Assembly (NCBI RefSeq): GCF_900186615.1
Contig: NZ_LT896588.1
Coordinates: 3,480,311 to 3,544,310 of the forward strand
Source: Parabacteroides bouchesdurhonensis
GTDB lineage: Bacteria; Bacteroidota; Bacteroidia; Bacteroidales; Tannerellaceae
Direction of reading: 5' to 3'
DNA: 64,000 bases
Notes under the pieces: generated by a model
The model's database searches: none
Seen by the model: the letters and a program-made list of their open reading frames with translations, nothing else
Told to the model about the DNA's origin: nothing
Shown: piece by piece, positions 9,725 through 19,100 of the stretch
How positions within the stretch are numbered: the first letter of the stretch is position 1
Layout of the letters: every line of letters begins with the position of its first letter
Translations under genes and position numbers: made by a program

Positions 9725-9825
9725 AAAAAAAGGCTTTTCTTCGCTGCCAATCAGCGCCGAAAGCCGGATTTTCCTTTCTTTTTCTCTCACCTTTCCGTTA
9801 AATACGGGAGGTGAGAAAGCATCTA
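9725..9825 (-). terminator. Two hairpins after the 53-residue gene
   Basis: On the minus strand, GGCTTTCGGCGCTG pairs with a near-matching CAGCG...AAAGCC arm and is followed by a T-run (about 9725-9775). A second hairpin uses TCTCACCT/AGGTGAGA (about 9785-9822). They fit a terminator for the small gene at 9865-10026. Confidence 0.5.
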
Positions 9826-9864
9826 AAATGTTATTTACTTTACTTCAAAAATAGGTTGCAGTAT

Positions 9865-10026
9865 TTAATTCTTTACTGCATTTGCGTTCATCTCGTTTGT
9901 AAGACGACGGATTTCAGCATTTACTCGCTGACACATTGATCCATTTCCAGCCGCTTGATAACGGTCTGCTTGATAACGCAACATCGCTAAAGCTCTAAGG
10001 CTTTTTTCATTTTCTCTCATCATCAT
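9865..10026 (-). CDS. Small unknown soluble protein, 53 residues
   Basis: Three consecutive ATG codons (10018-10026) open a frame of 53 residues ending at 9865. The product is soluble and probably helical: MMMRENEKSLRALAMLRY, then a Gln/Ala/Gly-rich centre with one Cys, then NAEIRRLTNEMNANAVKN. It has charged and polar composition, no signal peptide and no transmembrane segment. A TAnnTTTG box lies about 84 bp upstream and hairpins follow. The codon pattern looks like a real gene. I do not recognise the family. Both neighbours are independently transcribed, so context gives no function. Confidence 0.6.
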   Translation of the reverse strand: MMMRENEKSLRALAMLRYQADRYQAAGNGSMCQRVNAEIRRLTNEMNANAVKN

Positions 10027-10109
10027 AATCTTTTTTATTTATTCTACTTTCCTCTCATGGAAAGTATGGTTAGTTTATTGATACCCTAATTATCTCTTTA
10101 ATCACGGTA

Positions 10110-10117
10110 CAAAGATA
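10110..10117 (-). promoter_or_regulatory. -7 box for the 53-residue gene
   Basis: TATCTTTG on the minus strand, giving a predicted 5' UTR of about 75 nt. The remaining gap up to 10284 is AT-rich with nothing else I can support. Confidence 0.4.
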
Positions 10118-10284
10118 ACCATTTTATTTGAGAAAATGTTGTAAAACATAAGAAATTATTTTCTTTTTTCATTTTTTCAAGCCTTTTATCCCATCAAACA
10201 GACTTCAACTTACTATTAAGTAGTCTATTACAAATCCTAGATTATAAGCAGGCAGTTCGTCTATCATAATCCTGTTTTTATGTT

Positions 10285-11064
10285 TCAAATAACATTAAAA
10301 TGCTTCAAGGCTTTATATACGCCGTCTTCATCAACAGAAGCTGTTACATAATCGGCTTTCTTTTTTACCTCATCTCCGGCATTTCCCATAGCAACACCTA
10401 TTCCTACATGTTGAAGCATCAAAATATCATTTCCTCCGTCTCCAAATGCCATTGTTTCATCTAAAGAGATACCAAAATATTCTATAATCTTATCTACTCC
10501 TACGCCTTTATTGCTTCCAGCCGGTATTATATCGGCAAATAACGGATTCCAGCGCGTAGATTCACAATGACGAAGAACCGTCATAACACTATTATCTTCT
10601 TCGCCCGGCCCGAAAAAAGCTAAAAGCTGATAAACCGTTCTTCCTTTCATATATTGAAGAGGTTGTTCGGGTGGTTCCGGAAAATTAATCAGGCGAAACA
10701 CTTCTTCCACCTTATCATCTTTATAATTCAAGAAAATACCTTCATCCGTAACAAATGAACACGGAAACGTTCCTTTCTCTTTTTCATATTCCAATAAAGC
10801 ATCAATATCTTCCTCTGCAATACTGTGTTTATAAATAACTTTATCAGTGCCTGCCATACAATAGCCGCCATTCAGAGTAATATATCCGTCGAACTGCAAG
10901 TCACCCAGATTATCAATTGAACCATATTGGCGACCGGTGGAAATAAACACTTTTATACCTTTCTTTTTTAACTCATCCAATGCCTGGATAGTAGATTGAG
11001 GTACTTTATGTGTATTAAAACTGACTAATGTTCCGTCAATATCAAAAAAGACCGCTTTTATCAT
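10285..11064 (-). CDS. HAD-superfamily Cof-type sugar-phosphate phosphatase
   Basis: A 259-residue cytoplasmic HAD hydrolase of the Cof/YidA (IIB cap) subfamily. Motif I is FFDIDGTLVSF (nucleophile Asp8, acid Asp10), motif II is FISTGR (Thr in the STGR form), and motif IV is FGDGGNDILML near residue 208, with the family's MGNAGDEVKKKADYVT following. The Cof cap lies between motifs II and III. These enzymes dephosphorylate phosphosugars and related small metabolites, but the substrate cannot be assigned. It has its own -7 box (TACTTTTG, 11093-11100). Confidence 0.9.
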   Translation of the reverse strand: MIKAVFFDIDGTLVSFNTHKVPQSTIQALDELKKKGIKVFISTGRQYGSIDNLGDLQFDGYITLNGGYCMAGTDKVIYKHSIAEEDIDALLEYEKEKGTFPCSFVTDEGIFLNYKDDKVEEVFRLINFPEPPEQPLQYMKGRTVYQLLAFFGPGEEDNSVMTVLRHCESTRWNPLFADIIPAGSNKGVGVDKIIEYFGISLDETMAFGDGGNDILMLQHVGIGVAMGNAGDEVKKKADYVTASVDEDGVYKALKHFNVI

Positions 11065-11092
11065 AACCTAAACTTTACCTGATTAATACTTG

Positions 11093-11100
11093 CAAAAGTA
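11093..11100 (-). promoter_or_regulatory. -7 box for the HAD phosphatase
   Basis: TACTTTTG on the minus strand, 29 bp before the start codon. No clear -33 box. Confidence 0.4.
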
Positions 11101-11122
11101 CATAAAAACAAGGAAATATAAA

Positions 11123-11155
11123 AAAAGACGCAACCTCTTCAAGATTGCGTCTTTT
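11123..11155 (-). terminator. Terminator after tatC
   Basis: AAAAGACGCAA (11123-11133) pairs perfectly with TTGCGTCTTTT (11145-11155), with A/T runs on both sides. It separates tatA-tatC from the phosphatase gene. Confidence 0.8.
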
Positions 11156-11177
11156 ACAAATTATATGTATCTTTCGT

Positions 11178-12023
11178 TTATTCACTTTCTTCCTCTTCAT
11201 CATCATCCGGCTCTTCTTTCGGAGCTTTCCTTACAAAGAAAGCACTCAATTCATAGAGTCCGTATAACGGGAAAAATACAACACTTAATGTAAACGGGTC
11301 ACTACTCGGTGTAATGAATGCTGCGGCAACAAGTAAGCCCACAATAGCATGTCGTCTGTACTTGTGGAAAAACCCTCTGTGCAACAATCCTAATTTCGAC
11401 AGTAACCATGATACTAATGGCATTTCAAATACAATCCCCATCACAAAGATCAGCATCAGGAAATTGTCCATATATGAATCCAAAGAGACTTGTTCGGTAA
11501 TATTTGCACTCAGCTGATACGTTGCCAAGAAACGAAGTGTCATCGGGAATACCATAAAATAGCCTACGGCACATCCCAGAAAAAACATAATCGTTCCAAA
11601 AAAGAATACCCACTGGATATTTTTCTTTTCGTTTTCATATAAAGCCGGACTGATAAACTTCCATATCTCATACATTAAATACGGAAACGTCAGTACAAGT
11701 GCCAACCAAAACGAGGTCGTCATGTGTGTGAAGAATTGAGATGCCAGCTTGATATTAACAATATCTACATGAAAGCTATCATTACAAAAATCAGGCAAAA
11801 CATCAAACCATGTGCTTATATTAACAAGCCACGTGTTTAGCTCACACAACCATCGATAAAGAATAAAATCAGAATAACAAGGAGCCATAATTACGTGATC
11901 AAAAAGATCACGCATAAAGGCAAAACTACCGATAGCAAAGACAAAAAGTGCTAGAATAGAACGGAATAAAGTCCAACGAAGTTCTTCCAGGTGATCCCAG
12001 AATGACATCTCTTCTTGTTGCAT
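11178..12023 (-). CDS. tatC: Sec-independent translocase subunit TatC
   Basis: A 281-residue inner-membrane protein with about six transmembrane helices. The amino-terminal MSFWDHLEELRWTLFRSI is the conserved TatC motif that contributes to twin-arginine signal recognition, and FYENEKK-like and FPLT/FPMTLRF segments follow. The first periplasmic loop is long (about residues 40-110), as is common in Bacteroidetes. A Glu/Asp-rich tail (DDDEEEESE) ends the protein. With TatA it forms the Tat exporter of folded proteins. It starts 5 bp after the tatA stop, so the two form an operon. No tatB is present, consistent with a two-component Tat system. Confidence 0.96.
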   Translation of the reverse strand: MQQEEMSFWDHLEELRWTLFRSILALFVFAIGSFAFMRDLFDHVIMAPCYSDFILYRWLCELNTWLVNISTWFDVLPDFCNDSFHVDIVNIKLASQFFTHMTTSFWLALVLTFPYLMYEIWKFISPALYENEKKNIQWVFFFGTIMFFLGCAVGYFMVFPMTLRFLATYQLSANITEQVSLDSYMDNFLMLIFVMGIVFEMPLVSWLLSKLGLLHRGFFHKYRRHAIVGLLVAAAFITPSSDPFTLSVVFFPLYGLYELSAFFVRKAPKEEPDDDEEEESE

Positions 12024-12028
12024 CTTTT

Positions 12029-12232
12029 TTACTTCTTATCTGTATCGTTGTTATCGTCTAGTTTTATATCGTCTTCTAACCCTTTAACACCATCCTTAAA
12101 GTTTTTCACACCTTTTCCAATGCCTTTCATTAGTTCGGGTATCTTCTTACCACCGAAAAGCAACAACACAACAATAGCGATTATAACAATTTCGCCTGTT
12201 CCCAAATTTCCAAGAAATAGTAATTCATTCAT
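12029..12232 (-). CDS. tatA: Twin-arginine translocase subunit TatA/E
   Basis: A 67-residue protein with one N-terminal membrane helix ([25 protein letters not shown]) followed by the conserved FGxKKIPEL hinge and an amphipathic helix, then an acidic-Lys tail. This is the TatA family pattern. It forms the pore-like oligomer of the Tat pathway. It has a -7 box at 12279-12286 and is followed directly by tatC. Confidence 0.95.
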   Translation of the reverse strand: MNELLFLGNLGTGEIVIIAIVVLLLFGGKKIPELMKGIGKGVKNFKDGVKGLEDDIKLDDNNDTDKK

Positions 12233-12278
12233 GATATTATTGTAATTATAATGTTAATATTTCACCTTCAACACGGGA

Positions 12279-12286
12279 CAAAGATA
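12279..12286 (-). promoter_or_regulatory. -7 box for tatA-tatC
   Basis: TATCTTTG on the minus strand about 47 bp before the tatA start. It shares the 142-bp divergent gap with the fabD promoter. Confidence 0.45.
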
Positions 12287-12326
12287 CTATTTGTAATGAA
12301 TAGTAGACCTATTATTCCAAATTTAT

Positions 12327-12334
12327 TACCTTTG
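12327..12334 (+). promoter_or_regulatory. -7 box for fabD
   Basis: TACCTTTG on the plus strand, 40 bp before the fabD ATG. It matches TAnnTTTG exactly. Confidence 0.5.
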
Positions 12335-12374
12335 CAGCATCTTAAAAAAGTAAAATTAGAAAACAATTAGAAAG

Positions 12375-13256
12375 ATGAAAGCGTATGTATTTCCCGGTCA
12401 GGGTGCACAATTTGTCGGAATGGGAAAAGACCTTTACGATAGTAATTCCCTTGCAAAAGAGATGTTTGAAAAGGCCAATGAAATCCTCGGATTCCGCATC
12501 ACGGATTTGATGTTTGCAGGAACTGATGAAGACTTGAGACAAACAAAAGTTACACAACCTGCCATATTTTTACATTCTATCATTTTAGCAAAAACATTAG
12601 GAGATCAGTTCAAACCGGACATGACAGCCGGACATTCCTTAGGAGAATTTTCAGCTTTGGTTACTGCCGGAGCATTGTCTTTTGAAGATGGTTTAGTATT
12701 GGTTTCCAAACGTGCCATGGCTATGCAGAAAGCATGCGAGGCAACTCCTTCTACAATGGCCGCCGTATTGGCTCTGCCGGATGCAACCGTAGAAGAGATA
12801 TGTGCAAACATTAAAGACGAAGTAGTAGTTTGTGCGAACTATAATTGTCCGGGACAGTTGGTTATCTCCGGTTCTATACCCGGCATCGACGCCGCTTGCG
12901 AGAAACTTTTGGCCGCCGGAGCTAAACGCGCTTTAAAATTAAAAGTAGGTGGAGCATTCCACTCTCCATTGATGGAACCTGCCCGTGCTGAACTGGCGGC
13001 TGCTATTGAGGCAACTCCAATCCATAAACCTGCTTGTCCGGTTTACCAAAACGTAAGCACGAAAGGAGAAACAGATCCTGAAACAATCAAGGCTAACCTG
13101 ATTGCCCAACTGACAGCTCCGGTTCGCTGGACACAAAGCGTTCAGAATATGATTGCCGACGGTGCAGACCACTTCATCGAACTCGGTCCGGGAGCTGTTC
13201 TTCAGGGATTGGTTAAGAAAATCAATAAAGATGTAACTACCGAAGGCATGCAATAA
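12375..13256 (+). CDS. fabD: Malonyl-CoA:ACP transacylase
   Basis: A 293-residue cytoplasmic enzyme that moves malonyl from CoA to acyl carrier protein for fatty-acid elongation. Conserved features: FPGQGAQ at the N-terminus, the nucleophile elbow GHSLGE (Ser88), NYNCPGQ about residue 155-161 and the catalytic His196 in GGAFHSPLM. Length and motif order are normal for FabD. It stands alone, divergent from tatA-tatC, and ends in a strong hairpin. It is not clustered with other fab genes here. Confidence 0.96.
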   Translation: MKAYVFPGQGAQFVGMGKDLYDSNSLAKEMFEKANEILGFRITDLMFAGTDEDLRQTKVTQPAIFLHSIILAKTLGDQFKPDMTAGHSLGEFSALVTAGALSFEDGLVLVSKRAMAMQKACEATPSTMAAVLALPDATVEEICANIKDEVVVCANYNCPGQLVISGSIPGIDAACEKLLAAGAKRALKLKVGGAFHSPLMEPARAELAAAIEATPIHKPACPVYQNVSTKGETDPETIKANLIAQLTAPVRWTQSVQNMIADGADHFIELGPGAVLQGLVKKINKDVTTEGMQ

Positions 13257-13280
13257 AAATAACAATACCTGTTATATACC

Positions 13281-13313
13281 AAAAAGGTTGGAGACCGAAT
13301 CTCCAACCTTTTT
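13281..13313. terminator. Bidirectional terminator between fabD and the 13314 gene
   Basis: AAAAAGGTTGGAGA (13281-13294) pairs perfectly with 13300-13313, with a 5-nt loop and T/A runs on both sides. It serves the two convergent genes. Confidence 0.9.
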
Positions 13314-14084
13314 TTATTTATTCATTCTACTCATGATTTCGTTCAGGCGTTGTCCCAGTTTTTCAAGTTCCGCATCATATGCCTCGGTCTCCTCATCCAC
13401 TATTTTAGCTATCAGCTTATACATTTCAAGACGAACCTGACAATATTCACGTAATAAATTATTATAGTCCTGATATTCGGTTGGTATATCCTGTATGGCA
13501 TCCATTTCTCCCAATAAATTTATATTCTCTTGCAATTTAGGGATACTGACTGTTTCTATATATTCAATTATCTTCTTTTTCGGTTTCTTATCCAGAATAT
13601 CATAAAGCCTGAACGCCAAAGCATCATTTTGATCAAATTGTTCGATCTTTACATTATATTGATCTTCATCCCAGTCTTTCTCTCCTAAATATAATCCGCC
13701 TATCAATACGGCAAAGATTATAACACAACAAACAGCACCTACTCCCGCAGCCCGCCAATTAGAAAAGAATTCTCCGTTTGTCTCCTTGTGAGCAGTCAAT
13801 TCCTTTCCCTGCATTTTTTCTACAATCAAACAAATAATAGCCGTATAGGTTATAGGTATTAAAGCATTAGGAATCTTATCAATAACAGGTTCGGGTATCA
13901 AGAAAATACCACAAAAAATAATAATACTAAAAATAACACCAAGTACTAATGAGTAAGTCCCCTGTTGCTCCCGTCCCAATACTATACAATTCTTACGGAT
14001 CAAAATACTGGCAGCAAGAGGACCACCGAAAAAGGTTGCAACTGTTATTGCCATCAAAGAGTAGAGTTTTTTATTTTCTTCCAT
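13314..14084 (-). CDS. Unknown membrane protein with acidic helical C-terminal domain
   Basis: A 256-residue protein I do not recognise. Four hydrophobic segments can be seen (about residues 10-28, 44-65, 74-90 and 112-135), the first containing FFGGPLAASILIRKN. The C-terminal ~115 residues are soluble, charged and mostly helical, ending in EKLGQRLNEIMSRMNK. The pairing of a small multi-pass membrane domain with a cytoplasmic or periplasmic helical domain gives no certain function. It is monocistronic, with its own -7 box (14109-14116) and a shared terminator at each end. Confidence 0.75.
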   Translation of the reverse strand: MEENKKLYSLMAITVATFFGGPLAASILIRKNCIVLGREQQGTYSLVLGVIFSIIIFCGIFLIPEPVIDKIPNALIPITYTAIICLIVEKMQGKELTAHKETNGEFFSNWRAAGVGAVCCVIIFAVLIGGLYLGEKDWDEDQYNVKIEQFDQNDALAFRLYDILDKKPKKKIIEYIETVSIPKLQENINLLGEMDAIQDIPTEYQDYNNLLREYCQVRLEMYKLIAKIVDEETEAYDAELEKLGQRLNEIMSRMNK

Positions 14085-14108
14085 ATAAACTTATGCCTAA
14101 AATGCCAG

Positions 14109-14116
14109 CAAAGATA
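14109..14116 (-). promoter_or_regulatory. -7 box for the unknown membrane protein
   Basis: TATCTTTG on the minus strand, 25 bp before the start at 14084. It lies just beyond the terminator of the SusCD operon. Confidence 0.45.
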
Positions 14117-14122
14117 AAAAAC

Positions 14123-14153
14123 AATGCCAGACATTTTTCAAACGTCCGGCATT
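14123..14153 (-). terminator. Terminator of the SusC/SusD operon
   Basis: AATGCCAGAC (14123-14132) pairs with GTCCGGCATT (14144-14153) with one mismatch. On the minus strand it is followed by GTTTTTTAT, a good T-run. Confidence 0.8.
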
Positions 14154-14180
14154 ATTTTCATATCAAATGGATTATATATA

Positions 14181-16094
14181 CTATTTCATATTCCACCACA
14201 GTGATGTAGATGTCAGATCCGGACCACCCAGCAATTTCAAAGCCTGCTGATAACCTTCCTGATTATTCGTTTGGATATTAGCCGGATAACGGTAACGTTT
14301 CGGATAAAACTCCAATCGGCATTCTTTGGATGTTGCCACAGTCAACGGTACCTGATTTAAAGGATTATAATCCTTTTCCACTGCCTGATTCTCAAAAAAC
14401 GGCAATCCTAAACGGCGATGATCGCTCCACGCTTCCTCCGGCAACCAGGGAACTTGTGCTATATACTTCTGTGTAATAATTTTAGTCAACGCATCATTAT
14501 TATAAGCACCGCTCCTGTAAATGGTATTTTTCGGATAAGTATACGTCATCGTTTTATTCTGTTTCGTATAAGGATCAACATAATTGATAGTATAAGGCCG
14601 TGCTTCGGCAGTATGGTCAAAGTTAACGGAAGTCCCTACACGATTATAATCAGTAGAAGCCAGATATTGGCTTACTTCATTTGCCAAACCATGATACGTG
14701 AAGCTGGCCGTAACGCCTTGTTCATAATTGGACTTAGCTGTTCCCGGCACATTCCAGCCCTTCACAGCCGCCTCAGCAATCAGGAAATAACTCTCCCATG
14801 GCCCGAAGAACACGCGTTTATTGGTACTCATACGATATTGCTTGGCGATTGACGGATAATTGTAATTCTTTCCTGTTAAAGAACTAACCAGACCGGCCTT
14901 TGTATCCCATTCTCCTGCCACCCATGTAGTCCAAGTATATTTAGGATTGATGGTAAGCATCGTTTCCGTAGTATTATCTGGATTAAGTAAACCTACAGGA
15001 GTAACTTCCGAAGCCGCCCCGATATAATCTGAATAAACAACACCGTCGTCGTAGCCAACTACGCTAAACATTTTCGGGGCACGCGGATCCACATACTGAG
15101 GGATGCCGTCAAAATAGAAACCGGCACAAGGATCGTTTGTTGTCAAAGGAAAATGCAGATTCAGATAAAGTCCCAGATAGTCATGCGGGTTCTTCAGATG
15201 GCTCTTCAATGAGTCGGGCAACGGAAATTCTATTCCACCCAGTCCGACCACCAAGTTTTTAAATGTAACAGACATAGCCTGTCCGTTCCATGGACGCGAC
15301 ATCACGCTTGTTAATTCATCCCAGCCGTCTTTCTCCTGAACAGATGCAATATCAGCCTGTTCGGAAATAAAGGATTTGGAGGCCGCATCTTCAAATTCCG
15401 CACGAGCCTCCGGATATACATCGGAAACACGCATGGCAAAACGCAGACGTAATGAATTGGCATACTTTTTCCACGCATTTACATTCCCGGCATAAAAAGC
15501 ATCTTCATTTGCCATTGGAGACATATCAATTGACGGATCAAGAGCAGCCTCTGCTTCTTTTAATTCAGACAATATAAACCCGTAAATAGACTCCACACTA
15601 TCATACGAGGCCGGAACTCCCGAAAAAGCAGATAAGGCTGGAATAGGCCCGAAGCCATCTGCCACTTCCGAATTTAAATAAGCACGCCAAATACGCGCCA
15701 TCTGAACTACATTCTTATAGTATGGATATTGACCGGCTTCCCCTTCCACAATTTTCTTTTCACCAAGTTCTATGGCTTTAGTCACATCGTTCAGCCAATT
15801 AACGGCATAATCGTTGCTTAAGTAAAGGGTTATATAGTCATTATTATCTGTTCCCAACGTAAATCCGCTTCCTCTGTTGAAACGTGAAGCTCGATTCCAT
15901 GTCAATATAAACATACGTTCGGCTATTTCCGGATTCATTTGCGCCCCGATAACCGAAGCGTTCAGAAACCATTCTGGTTTAACCTTGTCTTCACCTACCA
16001 GATTAGGATCTTCATTTATTTCTGCAAAATCGTTACAGGAAGATAAGCCTGCAATGGCAAGAATTCCGGTTAATAATATATTTTTTGTCTTCAT
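14181..16094 (-). CDS. SusD/RagB-like surface glycan-binding lipoprotein
   Basis: A 637-residue lipoprotein with lipobox LSSC (Cys20) followed by NDFAEINEDPN, the usual opening of the SusD-like_2 group. It would sit on the cell surface as the lid of the SusC channel and capture the ligand. TPR-like helical segments are visible through the protein, with typical features such as KYANSLRLRFAMRVSD and the C-terminal EEAWSDHRRLGLPFFENQ and FYPKRYRYP. It starts 35 bp after the SusC stop. No glycosidase, sulfatase, anti-sigma factor or hybrid regulator is adjacent, so the substrate is unknown and may not be a glycan. Confidence 0.92.
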   Translation of the reverse strand: MKTKNILLTGILAIAGLSSCNDFAEINEDPNLVGEDKVKPEWFLNASVIGAQMNPEIAERMFILTWNRASRFNRGSGFTLGTDNNDYITLYLSNDYAVNWLNDVTKAIELGEKKIVEGEAGQYPYYKNVVQMARIWRAYLNSEVADGFGPIPALSAFSGVPASYDSVESIYGFILSELKEAEAALDPSIDMSPMANEDAFYAGNVNAWKKYANSLRLRFAMRVSDVYPEARAEFEDAASKSFISEQADIASVQEKDGWDELTSVMSRPWNGQAMSVTFKNLVVGLGGIEFPLPDSLKSHLKNPHDYLGLYLNLHFPLTTNDPCAGFYFDGIPQYVDPRAPKMFSVVGYDDGVVYSDYIGAASEVTPVGLLNPDNTTETMLTINPKYTWTTWVAGEWDTKAGLVSSLTGKNYNYPSIAKQYRMSTNKRVFFGPWESYFLIAEAAVKGWNVPGTAKSNYEQGVTASFTYHGLANEVSQYLASTDYNRVGTSVNFDHTAEARPYTINYVDPYTKQNKTMTYTYPKNTIYRSGAYNNDALTKIITQKYIAQVPWLPEEAWSDHRRLGLPFFENQAVEKDYNPLNQVPLTVATSKECRLEFYPKRYRYPANIQTNNQEGYQQALKLLGGPDLTSTSLWWNMK

Positions 16095-16129
16095 AATCTT
16101 ATACCTATATTATATTTACATCTTTTACA

Positions 16130-19100
16130 TTAGAAACCTATCGTTACATTAAACGTATAAGAACGACTCGTTGGCGCCGCACCATTTTCAAAACCGGTAG
16201 CATTCGTATTCGTTGCGGCTACTGATTCAGGATCAATGCCCGGCAGATTATAATGTATCATCCACACATTATTACAGGTTGCCGACAAACGGACGCGTTG
16301 GAAAGGAGTCTTTTTCAACATCTGCCGATCGAACTCATATCCGAATGTAATGTTACGTAAACGAACATTGGTTGCATCATAAGTGTACATTTCCGGCAAA
16401 CCATAATTCCCGGTAGAACCAATACGTTCCCAATAGTTCTGAGGTGTTACCTGTACATTATTTTCTACATATCCGTTACCTTTCTGCATCACACTGTTCG
16501 GAACGACAAAAGGCTGACGATCCCCATTAACAACCGTACCTTCTGCATTACCACGGGTATATAGTCCCGAAGCTGTTGCCGAATAAAGATCACCGCCAAT
16601 ACGGAAATCAATCAAAAAACTCAGGTTAAATCCTTTATAAGCAAAGCTATTGGTAAGACCAAGCATCCAATCGGGATTCTGGTTACCCACCTTGCTCTTG
16701 TCGGTTGAAATAAGCGGAAGACCGTCATCACCAACAACAATCTTTCCATAGTGAGGACTATTTTTATCTGTTACACGTTGAAAGGTCTGTCCGTAAATAT
16801 CACCATAAAGGCTTCCTTGCACAGCAACTATCTGTATAGCATCAAACGTCTTGATGTCGTACAACGTAACACCCGGATAGAGGTCAATAATTTTATTACG
16901 GTTCAAAGAGAACTGTGCCGTAGCATTCCAGTTGAAGCCTCTGGGATTATCGAAAATAGCGCCGTTTAACGAAAGTTCCACACCTTCATTCTGTATATTA
17001 CCGGCATTCACTTTTCGCGAACTATATCCGGAAAACGGGTCCATCGGAAGATCAAGTAACTGGCGGGTTGCATTGGATTTATACCAAGCTGCATCCAATC
17101 CCAAACGATTGTTGAAGAAACGAATATCAAAACCGGCCTCCCATGACTTAATTAACTCACTTCTCACATTAGAATCGAACAGGACTTTACCTGGTTTAGC
17201 CATATTGTTACCATTCGGATCTTTACTTACGGAGAAATAATTATAAAGCTGGTACGGGTCCAGGTCATTACCTACTTCGGCATAAGATGCACGCACCTTA
17301 GCAAACGAGAACCAGTCCGGCATCTGACTGCCCAGTTTTGGCAACATGTCGGAGATCACAGCCGATAAACTTACCGACGGATAAAAATAGGAACGGTTTG
17401 CTTTGCTCATTGTCGACGACCAGTCGTTACGGGCAGTTACATCCAAGAATAAATATCCGTCCCAATTTAATTGCAATGAACCGTAAAGGGAATTCATCTT
17501 ACGACGAATCAATTCAGAGGTTACCGTTGGTTTGTTAACGCCATTATTCAGTGAAAACAAATCAGGAACTAGTAATTCTCCCGCACTTGCATTCATCTTA
17601 TTACGTTGCTGTTGCATCAGGTTTCCGCCGAAAGTTATAAAGCCGCCTAACCGATTAATCAAATTATCTTTACGAGCCGTGGCAAGAAAACTGAAGTTGT
17701 TTTCATAAAACGTTTCAGAACCTTCTGAGTAAAGACCGCGCGGAGATGTATTACCACCGGCATACACTTTCTCATTCTTAGTTGTTGTATAATAGTCAGT
17801 ACCGCCTCTTAATTCTATATCGAACCAATCAGTCGGAGCATATTTCAAAGAGACATTTCCCAATAAACGATTACGCGTATCTTCATTCTGGCGATATTTA
17901 GTTACCCAATATGGATTTTCCTGAGGATTCTTGGATGCGTCATACCAAATCATATTACCGTTCTCATCTACACAGTTCTCAAACTCTTTTATGTTCAGTG
18001 AACGGGGAAGATTATAGATTGTGTTAAAGGCATTAGACGGGTTAACGCCCTGAATCGGTCTGTTATGAGCATTCATATTGATGTAATTCACCTTGGCATC
18101 TGCTTTCCATTTTTTGTCTTTGTCCAGAAAAGTAGTAGCACGAACCGTAATGTTCGTCTTGTTCAGCTTCGATTCCGGGGTAATACTGGCATCATCCGAA
18201 CGATTGATAGAGGTAAAAACAGAAGTTCCGTTAATGTCTTGCTGGAAACTGACGCCTTCATTAAAAGAAGTTCCGGTACGGAAGAAGGCATCAATATTAT
18301 CATATGTATGTAAAGGAACTTCACGACCAAGCCAATCTGTCACCATCTGTCCGTCGGCTTTAGGTCCCCAACTCAAACGGGATTGATTATCATAAACATT
18401 TACAGAGCCTTGTCCGAAGTTATCTTGCATATGAGGTTTAAGGAAAATTGTCTCGGCCGTAATTCCGGCATTTACCGTAATTCCCACCCCTTCTGTCTTA
18501 CGACCAGATTTAGTGGTAATCAAAATTACACCGTTACCGGCTCTCGAACCATATAAAGCGGCAGCAGAAGCACCTTTAAGTACTGTCATTGATTCAATAT
18601 CCTCAGGGTTAATATCAGATAAACCGTTACCCATATCAGCTCCCGAGTTTCCCCAAACGTCATCTACCCCACCTGTAAAGTTATCCATAGGAGTTCCGTC
18701 TACAACAATTAGCGGTTGGTTACTGCCTGTCAAAGAATTATTACCACGTAGCACAATCTTTGAAGAACCACCTACCCCATTACTAGACCGGACTATCTGT
18801 AAACCAGAAACTTTACCGGACAATGAGTTCGCCAGATTCGGTTCACGTGAAGCAATCAAGTCGTCACCTTTCAACTCCTGCATGGCATAACCCAACGCTT
18901 TCTTATCACGCTTCATACCAAGAGCAGTCACAACCACTTCATCCAGCTTTTGTGTATCTTCTACAAGGTCTACCTTGATAGTAGATTGTCCCGTATACGG
19001 AATATCCTGTGTAATATAACCGATAAAAGAAATTTGAATAATATCGCCTTTCTTCACTCCTTCAAGGGTAAAATTACCATCCAGATCGGTAATAGTACCA

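Noticed and set aside
9635-9790. Longer N-terminus for the M28 peptidase
   Set aside because: The extra residues are not signal-like, the frame crosses a terminator hairpin and a -7 box, and a proper signal peptide begins at 9634.
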